From the NCBI GenBank assembly GCA_030598625.1, contig JAUVPO010000037.1:1-11490 (forward strand): 11,490 nucleotides of DNA. Direction: 5' to 3'. Under the pieces are notes generated by a model. That model saw only the letters and a list, made by a program, of their open reading frames with translations, was not told where the DNA came from and did no database searches. Below are positions 1 to 6,557 of the stretch, piece by piece (position 1 is the first letter of the stretch; each line of letters starts with the position of its first letter). Source of the stretch: Deferribacteres bacterium. GTDB lineage: Bacteria > Nitrospirota > Thermodesulfovibrionia > UBA6902. The position numbers and the translations under genes are program-made.

Positions 1-432
1 CTTCTTCCGTTTCTTCTCGGGAGGTGGTATTAATTTATATATTGCTTCAAACACAACAGCAAAATGCTCATCGTATTTCTTTCCCAGCGATTTGATCTTT
101 CGGGCCAGGGCAGTACTGGAAGCCGGCATTTTTCGAAGACGAATACAAGCCCGCACAACATGAATACTTGCTTCCACGGCAACAGCGCTGTTTAAGATAT
201 TTGCAAGCATAACCGCACCGTGTTCAGTAAAGGCATATGGCAAGTATGGAGAGTATTTAAGGTTCTTGAGATCGTCACAATTTGTGACCACCTGTTCTTT
301 CTCATCTATTGTCAGTTGAAGCATGAAGTCGTCCGGGAAACGTCCGCGATTTCGTTTAACAGCTTGATTTAACACTTTTAGCGGACAGCGGGTAACTGAT
401 ATTTTTATCAGGTAAACCTTCTTCAGAAGCAA
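1..432 (-). CDS. ORF6N domain protein, N-terminally truncated and running off the left edge
   Basis: This minus-strand frame is open from 432 to 1 and has no ATG near its beginning. It reads KVLNQAVKRNRGRFPDDF, then FMLQLTIDE, then PYAFTEHGAVMLANIL, and runs out through a lysine-rich tail. These are hallmarks of the ORF6N domain (KilA-N/phage-antirepressor-associated, presumed DNA-binding). The usual first part of the domain, of the type MLDxDLAxLYGV, is missing; in its place is LLLKKVYLIKISVTRCPLK. The only early starts are TTG at 432, directly after the stop of the upstream gene, or GTG at 375. The replaced N-terminus suggests a rearrangement, so the gene may be non-functional. Family assignment is firm; whether it is expressed is unknown. 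Confidence 0.72.
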   Translation of the reverse strand, partial: MLLKKVYLIKISVTRCPLKVLNQAVKRNRGRFPDDFMLQLTIDEKEQVVTNCDDLKNLKYSPYLPYAFTEHGAVMLANILNSAVAVEASIHVVRACIRLRKMPASSTALARKIKSLGKKYDEHFAVVFEAIYKLIPPPEKKRKK

Positions 433-1590
433 CTATTTTTCTTCGAGTGATTTATTGATGCGCTTCTCTGTCTTTTTGCGGTCTGTGATATCTTTAGCAA
501 TATGAACAGTGCCGATAATCTCTCTATTTTCATCAAATATAGGTGAGGTGGATACTTGCAGATAGATTCCCAATTTAGGTTCAAAAAATTCTTCTGTAAA
601 CGGTTCCTTAACCTTCATAGTCTGCTTATGAGGACATTCAGGCCAGGGTTCGTTTCTCTCATGTAGCACTTCATAGCATTTTTTACCAATAATCTCCTCT
701 CTCTTTTTCTTAAGGAGATCACAAAAAGCCTTATTCACCCTAACAAGATTAAAATCCTTATCATGAATTGAGACCATGTCACTAATAGAGTCAAATGTTG
801 CTTCCCATTCTTTTGCAACTTTTATTGTTTTTTCCTCTGCCATCTTGCGCTCGGTAATGTCATATGAAATAACCTGAACAGCATATATCTTCCCGCTGTC
901 GTCTTTTAGAGGCTGATGATTTGATAAAAACCATCTTTCTTCTCCTGAGGGGATTTTTATCAAGTCTTCAATGTTATCAATGCCTTGTTTCGATCTCACA
1001 ACTTTATGGATTCTCTTCACAATAATATCCTTTGCTTCAGGAATGATTTCGTATAGTGACTTTCCTTGTAACTCTTCAGGGCTTCTACCCAAGTTCTTAG
1101 CTCCTGCAATGTTAATAACCAAAATTTTACCGTTTAAATCGTAAACAGTTATTGGATTAATAAGGTTATTAAATAGCAATCGATATTTTTCTTCGCTTTT
1201 TTTCTGTACCTTTTCCACACTATGCTTATAAAGGGCCATTTCAATAGTATTAAACAAATCGCTATCTGTAATTGGTTTACTTAAATATCCAAATGGCTCT
1301 GTATCCTTTGCGCGTTCAGATAGCATATTATCTGTATAGGCGGATAGATAAATGACTGGAATATCATTTGTTAAGCGTATTTGTCTGGCAGCCTCAATTC
1401 CATCTATTTGACCCGCTAAAGCGATATCCATTAATAAAAGATCGGGTCTGATCTCCCGAGCTTTATCAATTGCATCTTCTCCCTTAGCCACTGTATCGGG
1501 AACATCATATCCCATGTGCTGCAACTGTAACTGTAAATTCATTGCTGTAATAGCTTCATCTTCAACAACCAATATCGTTGCTTTTTCCAT
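433..1590 (-). CDS. Response regulator with two PAS domains (REC-PAS-PAS), probably a truncated hybrid histidine kinase
   Basis: The product is a 385-aa cytoplasmic signalling protein. The receiver domain (about 3-120) has the acidic pair E10-D11, phosphoacceptor D55 in LLLMDIAL, S83 and K105. PAS 1 spans about 133-252 and ends in the typical DITERKMAEE linker. PAS 2 spans about 258-375, has the ECPHKQT cysteine segment, and ends in KDITDRKKTEK. The protein stops at SLEEK. In REC-PAS kinases of the HisKA_2/HWE type, this is where a sequence like E-LLLKEVYHRVKNN begins. Immediately after the TAG the same frame reads LLLKKVY, so the stop looks like a mutated glutamate codon in front of a lost kinase domain. 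As it stands there is no DHp or ATPase domain. The ATG at 1590 has a modest AAGGA about 10 nt upstream. A TATAAT-like -10 lies at 1631-1636. Confidence 0.88.
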   Translation of the reverse strand: MEKATILVVEDEAITAMNLQLQLQHMGYDVPDTVAKGEDAIDKAREIRPDLLLMDIALAGQIDGIEAARQIRLTNDIPVIYLSAYTDNMLSERAKDTEPFGYLSKPITDSDLFNTIEMALYKHSVEKVQKKSEEKYRLLFNNLINPITVYDLNGKILVINIAGAKNLGRSPEELQGKSLYEIIPEAKDIIVKRIHKVVRSKQGIDNIEDLIKIPSGEERWFLSNHQPLKDDSGKIYAVQVISYDITERKMAEEKTIKVAKEWEATFDSISDMVSIHDKDFNLVRVNKAFCDLLKKKREEIIGKKCYEVLHERNEPWPECPHKQTMKVKEPFTEEFFEPKLGIYLQVSTSPIFDENREIIGTVHIAKDITDRKKTEKRINKSLEEK

Positions 1591-2028
1591 TAAGTTCTTA
1601 TCCTTATAAAAAATAGATTATTCTAAATCAATTATATCAAACTACTAAAGTAAGTCATAATCCAGGAATAAACAAGGAGGCCAGAAAAATCGCATTCATA
1701 AATATTGATTCTGTTGATTTCAGGAAGTTATTTTGTATTTTAAAGAATAATTCAAAAACTCAATAGAGAATACTCAACAATGTGCTGTATCGGAAAGTAC
1801 TCAAAAGTAGTGATTGGCGTTTGAAATTACAATATCTCAATATTTAAGCCTGACACCAGCATATGAGTCCCCAGGCGTATGAGTTAGCTGGATGTGGAAG
1901 CAAGTGAGTGTCTACAAAAGCGGGGGAAGTCCAAGTCTCGTATCCCCCGGCGGATTAAAATTTGCTTGCCACGAAGTGTCGCCGAAGTTGACCGATGCGA
2001 AATTCACATAAATTGATATTAATACGTG
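1591..2028. other. Spacer with no clear gene; contains a GC-rich hairpin island
   Basis: Most of this stretch is AT-rich with stops in all frames. From about 1860 to 2000 the base composition shifts to GC-rich. A 7-bp stem CGGGGGA (1921-1927) / TCCCCCG (1943-1949) encloses a 15-nt loop. A 39-codon plus-strand ORF from ATG 1892 covers the island but resembles nothing I recognise and has no good Shine-Dalgarno. The island may be a fragment of a structured RNA or mobile element, but I cannot name one. Near the right-hand gene start, a minus-strand TATAAT (1631-1636) could be a -10 box, without a convincing -35. Confidence 0.4.
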
Positions 2029-2691
2029 TCAGTCATCATCAGAGGAGCAATAAGTATTAACTAAAAATGAATCCGCAGTTGACCACTCAGATTCCTGAAG
2101 ATAAACATCATCCCTTGCCTTAACTTTCCAGGAATAATTACAAGGGTTGGGGATCGATCTCGCCCAGTTTGTACCTGAAACCCATCCTGAGCTATAAATG
2201 AACCCGTCACCACTATAAAGGCTTAGAGAATATTTAACAGGGTTTCCATAAGGGTTTGTGACTGTATTCCATTCCAGAGTAACCCATACTGTGGATCCTG
2301 TGACACTGTAATCAGGCTCTACTATTAGAGTAGGGGCAGGAACTGTTTTAGTCTCCACAGGCGGCTCTATCTCCTTTAGCTTTGCTTCTTCAGTATCTTC
2401 AGCGGTTTCTACCGCTATCTCTTTGACTTCTTTAACGGTTTCGGCAGCTTCTTCTTTAGTCTCTTCAGCGGTTTCTGCCACTTCTTCTTTGACTTCTTTA
2501 ACGGTTTCTGCAGCCTCTTCTTTAATCTCTTCAGCGGTTTCTACTGCTTTTTCTTTAATCTCTGCCTTAGTTTCCGTAGCTTCCTCCTTGACTTCTCCTG
2601 CCTTTTCTTTTGCCTTCTGACACCCTGTGATTAGACTCAGAGAAAAAGCCAACATCAAGGAAAGGATTATAGCCCAAAGTTTTTTCGTCAT
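2029..2691 (-). CDS. Lipoprotein with LEA-like 11-residue K/E repeats and a C-terminal beta-sandwich (Fn3-like) domain
   Basis: The 220-aa product has a lipoprotein signal peptide with lipobox I-T-G-C (C24). Residues 25-104 are almost entirely K, E, A, T and V in an 11-residue rhythm such as AETVKEVKEEV, which would form a long amphipathic helix. This resembles LEA group 3 or periplasmic/outer-membrane coiled stalks. At DNA level the repeat runs at 66 bp (two 11-mers): for example ctttgacttc occurs at 2421 and 2487. After a proline-rich hinge (109-120), residues about 121-212 look like an immunoglobulin/fibronectin-III-type fold (VTLEWNTVTN, YSWKVKARDD, SEWSTADSF). The tail is CSSDDD. The ATG at 2691 is supported by a strong Shine-Dalgarno, AAAGGAGGA, 9 nt upstream. 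A remnant response-regulator frame ends inside that site, so the two were probably once in one operon. Function is unknown; a structural or stress role in the envelope is inference. Confidence 0.85.
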   Translation of the reverse strand: MTKKLWAIILSLMLAFSLSLITGCQKAKEKAGEVKEEATETKAEIKEKAVETAEEIKEEAAETVKEVKEEVAETAEETKEEAAETVKEVKEIAVETAEDTEEAKLKEIEPPVETKTVPAPTLIVEPDYSVTGSTVWVTLEWNTVTNPYGNPVKYSLSLYSGDGFIYSSGWVSGTNWARSIPNPCNYSWKVKARDDVYLQESEWSTADSFLVNTYCSSDDD

Positions 2692-2707
2692 ATATTAAAC
2701 TCCTCCT

Positions 2708-3012
2708 TTAATAAAGTTTGGTAAAGTGATAATCTTTCAGTTTCTTGATTACCGCTTTTCTCGGTTGGTTTTTCTTCACCGTATCCAGCTGCTTCTGCAG
2801 CTCTATAAATTTAAGATTATTTTCTTATTCCTGTTTAAAATTCCGCTCGTCCTTTATCACTACATCTGGTTTATCTTGTTCCGCTTTTTAATAGCTTCCT
2901 CTGCTGATGATACTCGTTCGCATATCTCATAACCCGAAAGTTTAAATATATGATACATGTCCATACTTGTAATTACTTCATCTTCAACTATCAAAATCTT
3001 TGCTTTATACAT
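2708..3012 (-). pseudogene. Remnant of a response regulator (receiver domain), frameshifted
   Basis: From ATG 3012 the minus strand reads MYKAKILIVEDEVITSM and continues through YHIFKLSGYEICERVSSAEEA. This is a good receiver-domain N-terminus, similar to that of the intact REC-PAS-PAS protein nearby, with the E-D acidic pair. After AIKK the frame breaks. A +1 shift restores EQDKPDVVIKDE, the segment that should carry the phosphoacceptor aspartate. A TAA then follows, and after it a lysine-rich open stretch (NLKFIELQKQLDTVKK) ends at 2708. Strands beta-4 and beta-5 of the domain and the conserved Lys are absent. This is therefore a broken, internally deleted gene, not a functional regulator. 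The end overlaps the Shine-Dalgarno of the lipoprotein gene downstream. Confidence 0.75.
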
Positions 3013-3434
3013 GAACCCTTATAGATTTTATTTACATTTCTCCGATTAATAAAAAGCAAGAGATATGCCAACACAATCTTATGGGTAAAATAATTGTGAA
3101 AAAACCATTAATTATACGATTGTGGAATGTTGCTTGTTACTAATTCTTGAGCAGCTACTTGGTAATCTCACCAGATGGGTCTGGCGATTTCACCAATACA
3201 TGGCAACTTTAGAAATTTTAATTCATAAAACTTTGGACTGAAGACTTCATCGGGACATCAAAAACGGACAATGGCGATATTTACCTGAATAGCTCTTTTG
3301 CTGTTGATGGATCAATAGTTCTGCAATGATGCTGAAATTAACGACTACACCTATTTACCAATGAAATGTATGAGTCTGGAAATCGCTTATTATTGTTTGA
3401 AAGATGCAAAAAAAAGGCAGAGATAGTGCTGACC
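3013..3434. other. Spacer with possible degraded coding remnant
   Basis: No intact gene is visible. On the plus strand one frame between about 3137 and 3329 reads SSYLVISPDGSGDFTNTWQL. Two stops follow, and then WTEDFIGTSKTDNGDIYL continues in the same frame to NSSFAVDGSIVLQ. The stretch looks like decayed secreted-protein coding sequence, but I do not recognise the family and it may be chance. Confidence 0.25.
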
Positions 3435-4466
3435 TTATTTGGGAGCTCCTACCAGCTCATTACCCTTGAATTTCCAACCTGCCTGTCTAAGGCTGGATAC
3501 CGGGATAAAGCTGAACTTGCCTTCAATGTGCTTGCTTTGCTGCATAAGATAATCTATTAATTTTTGAGCGTGGGGGTTTGCGACATTCTTTCCTTCCCAT
3601 GTTGTAAGGTTATAAACGCGGTACAATGGATAGTCAGTCGAAATGACGTGTGACCGCTCATACGGACTATATCCGTTAATTTTCAGGATTTTCACATTTC
3701 CTTTATCTTGATAATAACTGGTCATCCACAGGATTTCATAGCCGATCGCTCTTGGATTAATAGCAACTTGCAAAATCATATCCGGGATCGCCCCTACTTC
3801 GTAAAGAGAGGGACTGAAGAGATCTTCATTGTCAAGAAGCAAGCGCCAATGGCCCGGTCTTAATTTGCAATGCAGCCGTCCGATAGGCTGAATCAGCCGG
3901 TGTGTCTTTTTCAATCTATCTTCAGTAATCATATCCGCCCAGAGATAAATGTCCCCCATGAAAATTTTTCGGGCCTGATTAATGGTAATATTATCAATAG
4001 GGTTATCAGGATGGACGATTAATGCAATGGCAGCAATTCCTAACGTATGAAATTGCAACCCCGGCAGCCTGTCCGTTATCCCCGGCGGACAACAGAATCC
4101 GCCGATATCAACTGATTTACGTGTCAGTTCCCCGGCAGATAATCCACAGGTGCCACGATTTATATCAATTTTCAGATCGTATTCTTTAGCATATTTCTGC
4201 ATTATCGGGAGGAAAGCAAGATACATCTGCTGATCAATGGTGACTACAAGGTCTGCATTATCCACTGAAGAATCATACTTGATGGACTGCTTTTTCCAAC
4301 TATCCGACATCTCCTGGATTTGCGTTGCGTCGGTAAACGGAGAACCAGCCAGGCCTTTCAGTGGACTGTCTTCTGCATGAGCTTCGGTCACAAGTAGAAT
4401 TACAAAAATCAGGGGGATTAGAGATGTCCTCCATAAAACTGCCTTATGAGAGATTATAAGTTCCAT
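3435..4466 (-). CDS. Secreted PstS-like solute-binding protein (PBP-like family)
   Basis: The 343-aa product has a Sec signal peptide (LIPLIFVILLVTEAHA, likely cleaved after A31), so it should be periplasmic. The mature part starts its fold with DLVVTIDQQMYLAFLPIM, and has TCGLSAGELTRKSVDIGGF and AIALIVHPDNPIDNITINQA followed by RKIFMGDIYLWADM. This is the PstS-type pattern in which a helix of the form LTxxQxRxIFxGxxxxW follows the IVHPxNP strand. Related proteins bind phosphate or other oxyanions for ABC uptake or sensing. No pstC, pstA or pstB gene is beside it, so the ligand is not settled and it may act alone. The cysteines in GTCG and FCCPPG are unusual for PstS and could form a disulfide. 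The ATG at 4466 has only a weak GGA upstream. The gene diverges from the radical SAM gene. Confidence 0.82.
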   Translation of the reverse strand: MELIISHKAVLWRTSLIPLIFVILLVTEAHAEDSPLKGLAGSPFTDATQIQEMSDSWKKQSIKYDSSVDNADLVVTIDQQMYLAFLPIMQKYAKEYDLKIDINRGTCGLSAGELTRKSVDIGGFCCPPGITDRLPGLQFHTLGIAAIALIVHPDNPIDNITINQARKIFMGDIYLWADMITEDRLKKTHRLIQPIGRLHCKLRPGHWRLLLDNEDLFSPSLYEVGAIPDMILQVAINPRAIGYEILWMTSYYQDKGNVKILKINGYSPYERSHVISTDYPLYRVYNLTTWEGKNVANPHAQKLIDYLMQQSKHIEGKFSFIPVSSLRQAGWKFKGNELVGAPK

Positions 4467-4678
4467 TCTGTATTCCGTTCTATTAAAATTTTATCAAGAA
4501 ATATTTTCCCTGTCTATTTTTAATATGTAACGGGTAAATAAATTGAATTAATTATTATACATTTGAATTGCAGAATTAAAGAAGTAATATTATCCTATTT
4601 ACATCCATTTAAAATTATAAATATTTTTGAGATTTATAAATTATTTAAATTTGAATAGTTACGCAAACAGGAGGGCGA
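4467..4678. promoter_or_regulatory. AT-rich divergent intergenic region
   Basis: This 212-nt stretch between two divergent genes is very AT-rich and lacks coding potential. It must hold the promoters of both the solute-binding protein and the radical SAM unit, but several AT-rich hexamers compete and no -35/-10 pair is convincing. Confidence 0.45.
4669..4674 (+). promoter_or_regulatory. Strong Shine-Dalgarno AGGAGG for the 15-codon leader ORF
   Basis: AGGAGG ends 4 nt before ATG 4679. The radical SAM start at 4723 has only GAG (4713-4715) ahead of it, so the strong site serves the small upstream ORF rather than the enzyme directly. Confidence 0.6.
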
Positions 4679-4726
4679 ATGTTAACATTGGAACCATTTC
4701 ATCCGGACATGATTGAGAATATATGA
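4679..4726 (+). CDS. Putative 15-aa leader peptide translationally coupled to the radical SAM gene
   Basis: The ORF reads MLTLEPFHPDMIENI followed by TGA. It has a perfect AGGAGG 4 nt upstream, and its TGA overlaps the next ATG in the string ATGA (4723-4726). This arrangement is typical of translational coupling, where ribosomes ending the short ORF restart on the enzyme gene. There is no run of one amino acid that would suggest attenuation by a charged tRNA. It could instead be the tail of a lost upstream gene that has gained a start, or a small functional peptide. I do not recognise the sequence. Confidence 0.45.
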   Translation: MLTLEPFHPDMIENI

Positions 4727-6258
4727 TACTTATCTATCCCCCGGCAGCGAAGCCCTGTGAGCCTCCGGCCGGTTTGGCAAAACTCGCGGGCGCGCTTGGC
4801 CGGCATGGAATAAGCCACCGCGTGCTGGACGCAAACCTGGAGGCGCTTCTTTATATTATAGACAACCATGATACACTGTCTGGTCCCTCATCCGACAGAT
4901 GGACCGGCCGCGCCTTCCGCAACCTGTCAAAAAACTGTTCTTCGCTAAGAGACAGGCACACCTATAACAATATCGATCGGTACAAACGCGCTGTCATTGA
5001 CCTGAACCGCGCTGTTGGAAAATCCTCCGGCAACAGGGCAATGCCCGGACTTGCGAATTACCGGCACCGCGACTTTTCCCCCTTGAAAAGCGCTGACCTT
5101 ATCCGGGCCGCTGAAAGACCTGAGGCCAGTCCTTTTTATACATATTTCTCAAACCGGCTGACAGGGCTTATAAAAAAAGGCCGCTTCTCTGTGGCCGGGT
5201 TTTCCTTGAATTATTTAAGCCAGGCATTATGCACGTTTGCAATGATCGGCTTTATACGGCGGACCTTCCCTATGATGACCGTGGTTCTCGGCGGAGGACT
5301 TGTTAGCTCATGGATGAAAAATCCTGAATGGCAAAATCCTTTTAAGGGGCTTATTGACCGGCTTATTGCCGGCCCGGGCGAACAGCATCTGCTTTCAATT
5401 ATGGGGATTGATAAAGCTGGAGAGAAACATTACATGCCGGCTTATGAGGTAATGCCATTGAATGATTACCTTGCGCCGGGGCGGGTCCTTCCATACAGCG
5501 CTTCCAGCGGATGCTACTGGAACCAATGTTCTTTCTGTCCTGAAAAGGCGGAAAACAATCCATACGTTCCAGCGCCGGTTGACAGCGTGATGGATGATCT
5601 TGATACCCTCATCGCAAAGACACGGCCCGCCCTTGTCCATTTACTGGACAACGCCGTCAGCCCCGCGCTTTTAAAGAGACTTGCCATCAATCAATTAGGG
5701 GTCCCCTGGTATGGCTTTGCCCGGATCAGCGGCCTTTTGACGGACATCGACTTTTGCATTGCCCTTAAGAATTCAGGATGTGTAATGCTTAAGCTCGGGC
5801 TGGAATCCGGGGACCAGGGAGTGCTCGACCGGATGCAAAAAGGGATTGACCTTGAGACAGCATCTCTGGTTTTAAAGACATTGAAAAAGGCGGGGATCGC
5901 CGCTTATGTCTATCTCCTTTTCGGCACGCCGCCGGAGACATTGTCCAAGGCCCGCAACACCCTTGAGTTTGTTGTCAGGCATAAAGATGAAATCGGTTTC
6001 TTAAACCTCGCTCTGTTTAACATGCCTGTCTGCGGGCCTGAGACATCTGAATTTGAGACCATGAGTTTTTATGAAGGAGACCTGTCCCTCTATACTGATT
6101 TCAGGCACCCCAATGGATGGGGCAGGAGACAGGTCAGGCGTTTTCTTGACAATGAATTCAAAAAGCGCCCCGCTGTGTCGGAGATACTGAAAAAAGACCC
6201 TCCCATTTTCACATCCAACCATGCCCCGTTTTTTGTGATGCAGAAGGATGGACCATAA
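4723..6258 (+). CDS. B12-binding-type radical SAM protein
   Basis: The product is 511 aa and cytoplasmic. The N-terminus (LIYPPAAKPCEPPAGLAKLA, then HRVLDANLEAL) is the start of the Rossmann-like B12-binding fold seen in radical SAM proteins of the BchE/B12-binding class. That region continues through VAGFSLNY and VVLGGGLVSSW (about 157-197). The radical SAM domain follows. Its cluster motif is C264-YWNQ-C269-SF-C272, a CX4CX2C variant of the usual CX3CX2C. Then come LVHLLDNAVSP, the SAM-contacting GLESGD (359-364), and AAYVYLLFGTPPET. The C-terminus ends in NHAPFFVMQ. About 100 residues (about 50-150) between the two parts of the B12 region are atypical. The substrate cannot be told; relatives methylate or rearrange unreactive carbons, in some cases on lipids or peptides. 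The gene is preceded by a coupled short ORF and has no downstream partner on this strand. Confidence 0.85.
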   Translation: MILIYPPAAKPCEPPAGLAKLAGALGRHGISHRVLDANLEALLYIIDNHDTLSGPSSDRWTGRAFRNLSKNCSSLRDRHTYNNIDRYKRAVIDLNRAVGKSSGNRAMPGLANYRHRDFSPLKSADLIRAAERPEASPFYTYFSNRLTGLIKKGRFSVAGFSLNYLSQALCTFAMIGFIRRTFPMMTVVLGGGLVSSWMKNPEWQNPFKGLIDRLIAGPGEQHLLSIMGIDKAGEKHYMPAYEVMPLNDYLAPGRVLPYSASSGCYWNQCSFCPEKAENNPYVPAPVDSVMDDLDTLIAKTRPALVHLLDNAVSPALLKRLAINQLGVPWYGFARISGLLTDIDFCIALKNSGCVMLKLGLESGDQGVLDRMQKGIDLETASLVLKTLKKAGIAAYVYLLFGTPPETLSKARNTLEFVVRHKDEIGFLNLALFNMPVCGPETSEFETMSFYEGDLSLYTDFRHPNGWGRRQVRRFLDNEFKKRPAVSEILKKDPPIFTSNHAPFFVMQKDGP

Positions 6259-6260
6259 AT

Positions 6261-6295
6261 AATCGAAATGTTTGCTAAATCCAGTCGTTCAGCAT
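6261..6295 (-). repeat. 35-bp direct repeat, copy 1: isolated 3' end of pldA
   Basis: This stretch is identical base for base to 11375-11409. Read on the minus strand it encodes M-L-N-D-W-I-stop plus 14 nt of 3' flank, that is, the last codons of the phospholipase A gene. Here nothing upstream of it resembles pldA. It is the left boundary of the patatin-ceramidase-OmpX block. Confidence 0.9.
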
Positions 6296-6308
6296 TAATC
6301 AGAAGCCG

Positions 6309-6443
6309 TCACCATACACCGTAAAAGGGACGTTCCTGCTTCCCAGATTTGTACAGCTCTATGCTTGCATCTGAGCCGTTATAGGCAAGGATACTGGTTT
6401 CCTCAACTGACATGATTGTAATCTGCGGGATGGGGCATGCCAT
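6309..6443 (-). CDS. Possible 44-aa small protein of unknown function
   Basis: The minus-strand ORF starts at ATG 6443 (or ATG 6413) and reads MACPIPQITIMSVEETSILA through to SGKQERPFYGVW. The amino-acid composition is protein-like, but there is no Shine-Dalgarno: the region upstream of ATG 6443 is a stable hairpin. It has no signal peptide and no family I recognise. It may be the C-terminal scrap of a gene truncated when the neighbouring repeat copy was formed. Confidence 0.3.
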   Translation of the reverse strand: MACPIPQITIMSVEETSILAYNGSDASIELYKSGKQERPFYGVW

Positions 6444-6480
6444 GACATGCACAGCTTTTTAAGCTGTGCCAAGATGCCCC
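6432..6480. repeat. Nested inverted repeat (hairpin A)
   Basis: An outer 7-bp stem GGGGCAT (6432-6438) / ATGCCCC (6474-6480) encloses a perfect 9-bp inner stem GCACAGCTT (6449-6457) / AAGCTGTGC (6461-6469) with a 3-nt loop. The right outer arm is shared with the next hairpin, so only one of the two can be fully formed. Confidence 0.75.
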
Positions 6481-6497
6481 GCGGCTTGCCGCGGGGC
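6476..6497. repeat. GC-rich perfect palindrome (hairpin B), REP-like or terminator
   Basis: GCCCCGCGG (6476-6484) and CCGCGGGGC (6489-6497) form a 9-bp stem with loop CTTG. In the plus direction it is followed by GTTTC, so it could end radical SAM transcription weakly. Short palindromes of the form CCCCGCnGCTTGCnGCGGGG are dispersed repeats in many environmental genomes. A REP-like element is the alternative reading. Confidence 0.7.
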
Positions 6498-6557
6498 GTT
6501 TCACTGCATATTTGACTCCGGGCCTGCCTATCCTTTCAAACTACCGGTTCTCTGAAA

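Larger units (their letters stand above)
6259..6557. other. Spacer with repeat copy, hairpin pair and a 44-codon ORF
   Basis: Between the convergent radical SAM and OmpX-like genes lie, left to right, a 35-bp copy of the pldA 3' end, a possible 44-codon minus ORF, and a compact GC-rich hairpin cluster. No classical terminator with a long T run is seen for either gene. Confidence 0.6.

Noticed and set aside
2400..2580. Tandem-like repeats that might suggest a CRISPR array
   Set aside because: The 66-bp periodicity has no unique spacers and is explained by 11-residue protein repeats.
2423..2620. Plus-strand Ser/Ala/Val-rich 65-codon ORF
   Set aside because: It is the antisense of the lipoprotein's K/E repeats; its repetitive composition is a by-product.
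2726..2932. Plus-strand 68-codon hydrophobic ORF
   Set aside because: It lies antisense to the response-regulator remnant, has no Shine-Dalgarno, and has a Phe/Leu-rich composition expected from the AT-rich complement.
3366..3560. Plus-strand 64-codon ORF
   Set aside because: Its second half is antisense to the C-terminus of the binding-protein gene and it has no recognisable features.
5395..6222. Minus-strand ORFs inside the radical SAM gene
   Set aside because: Shadows of a well-supported gene with B12-binding and radical SAM motifs.
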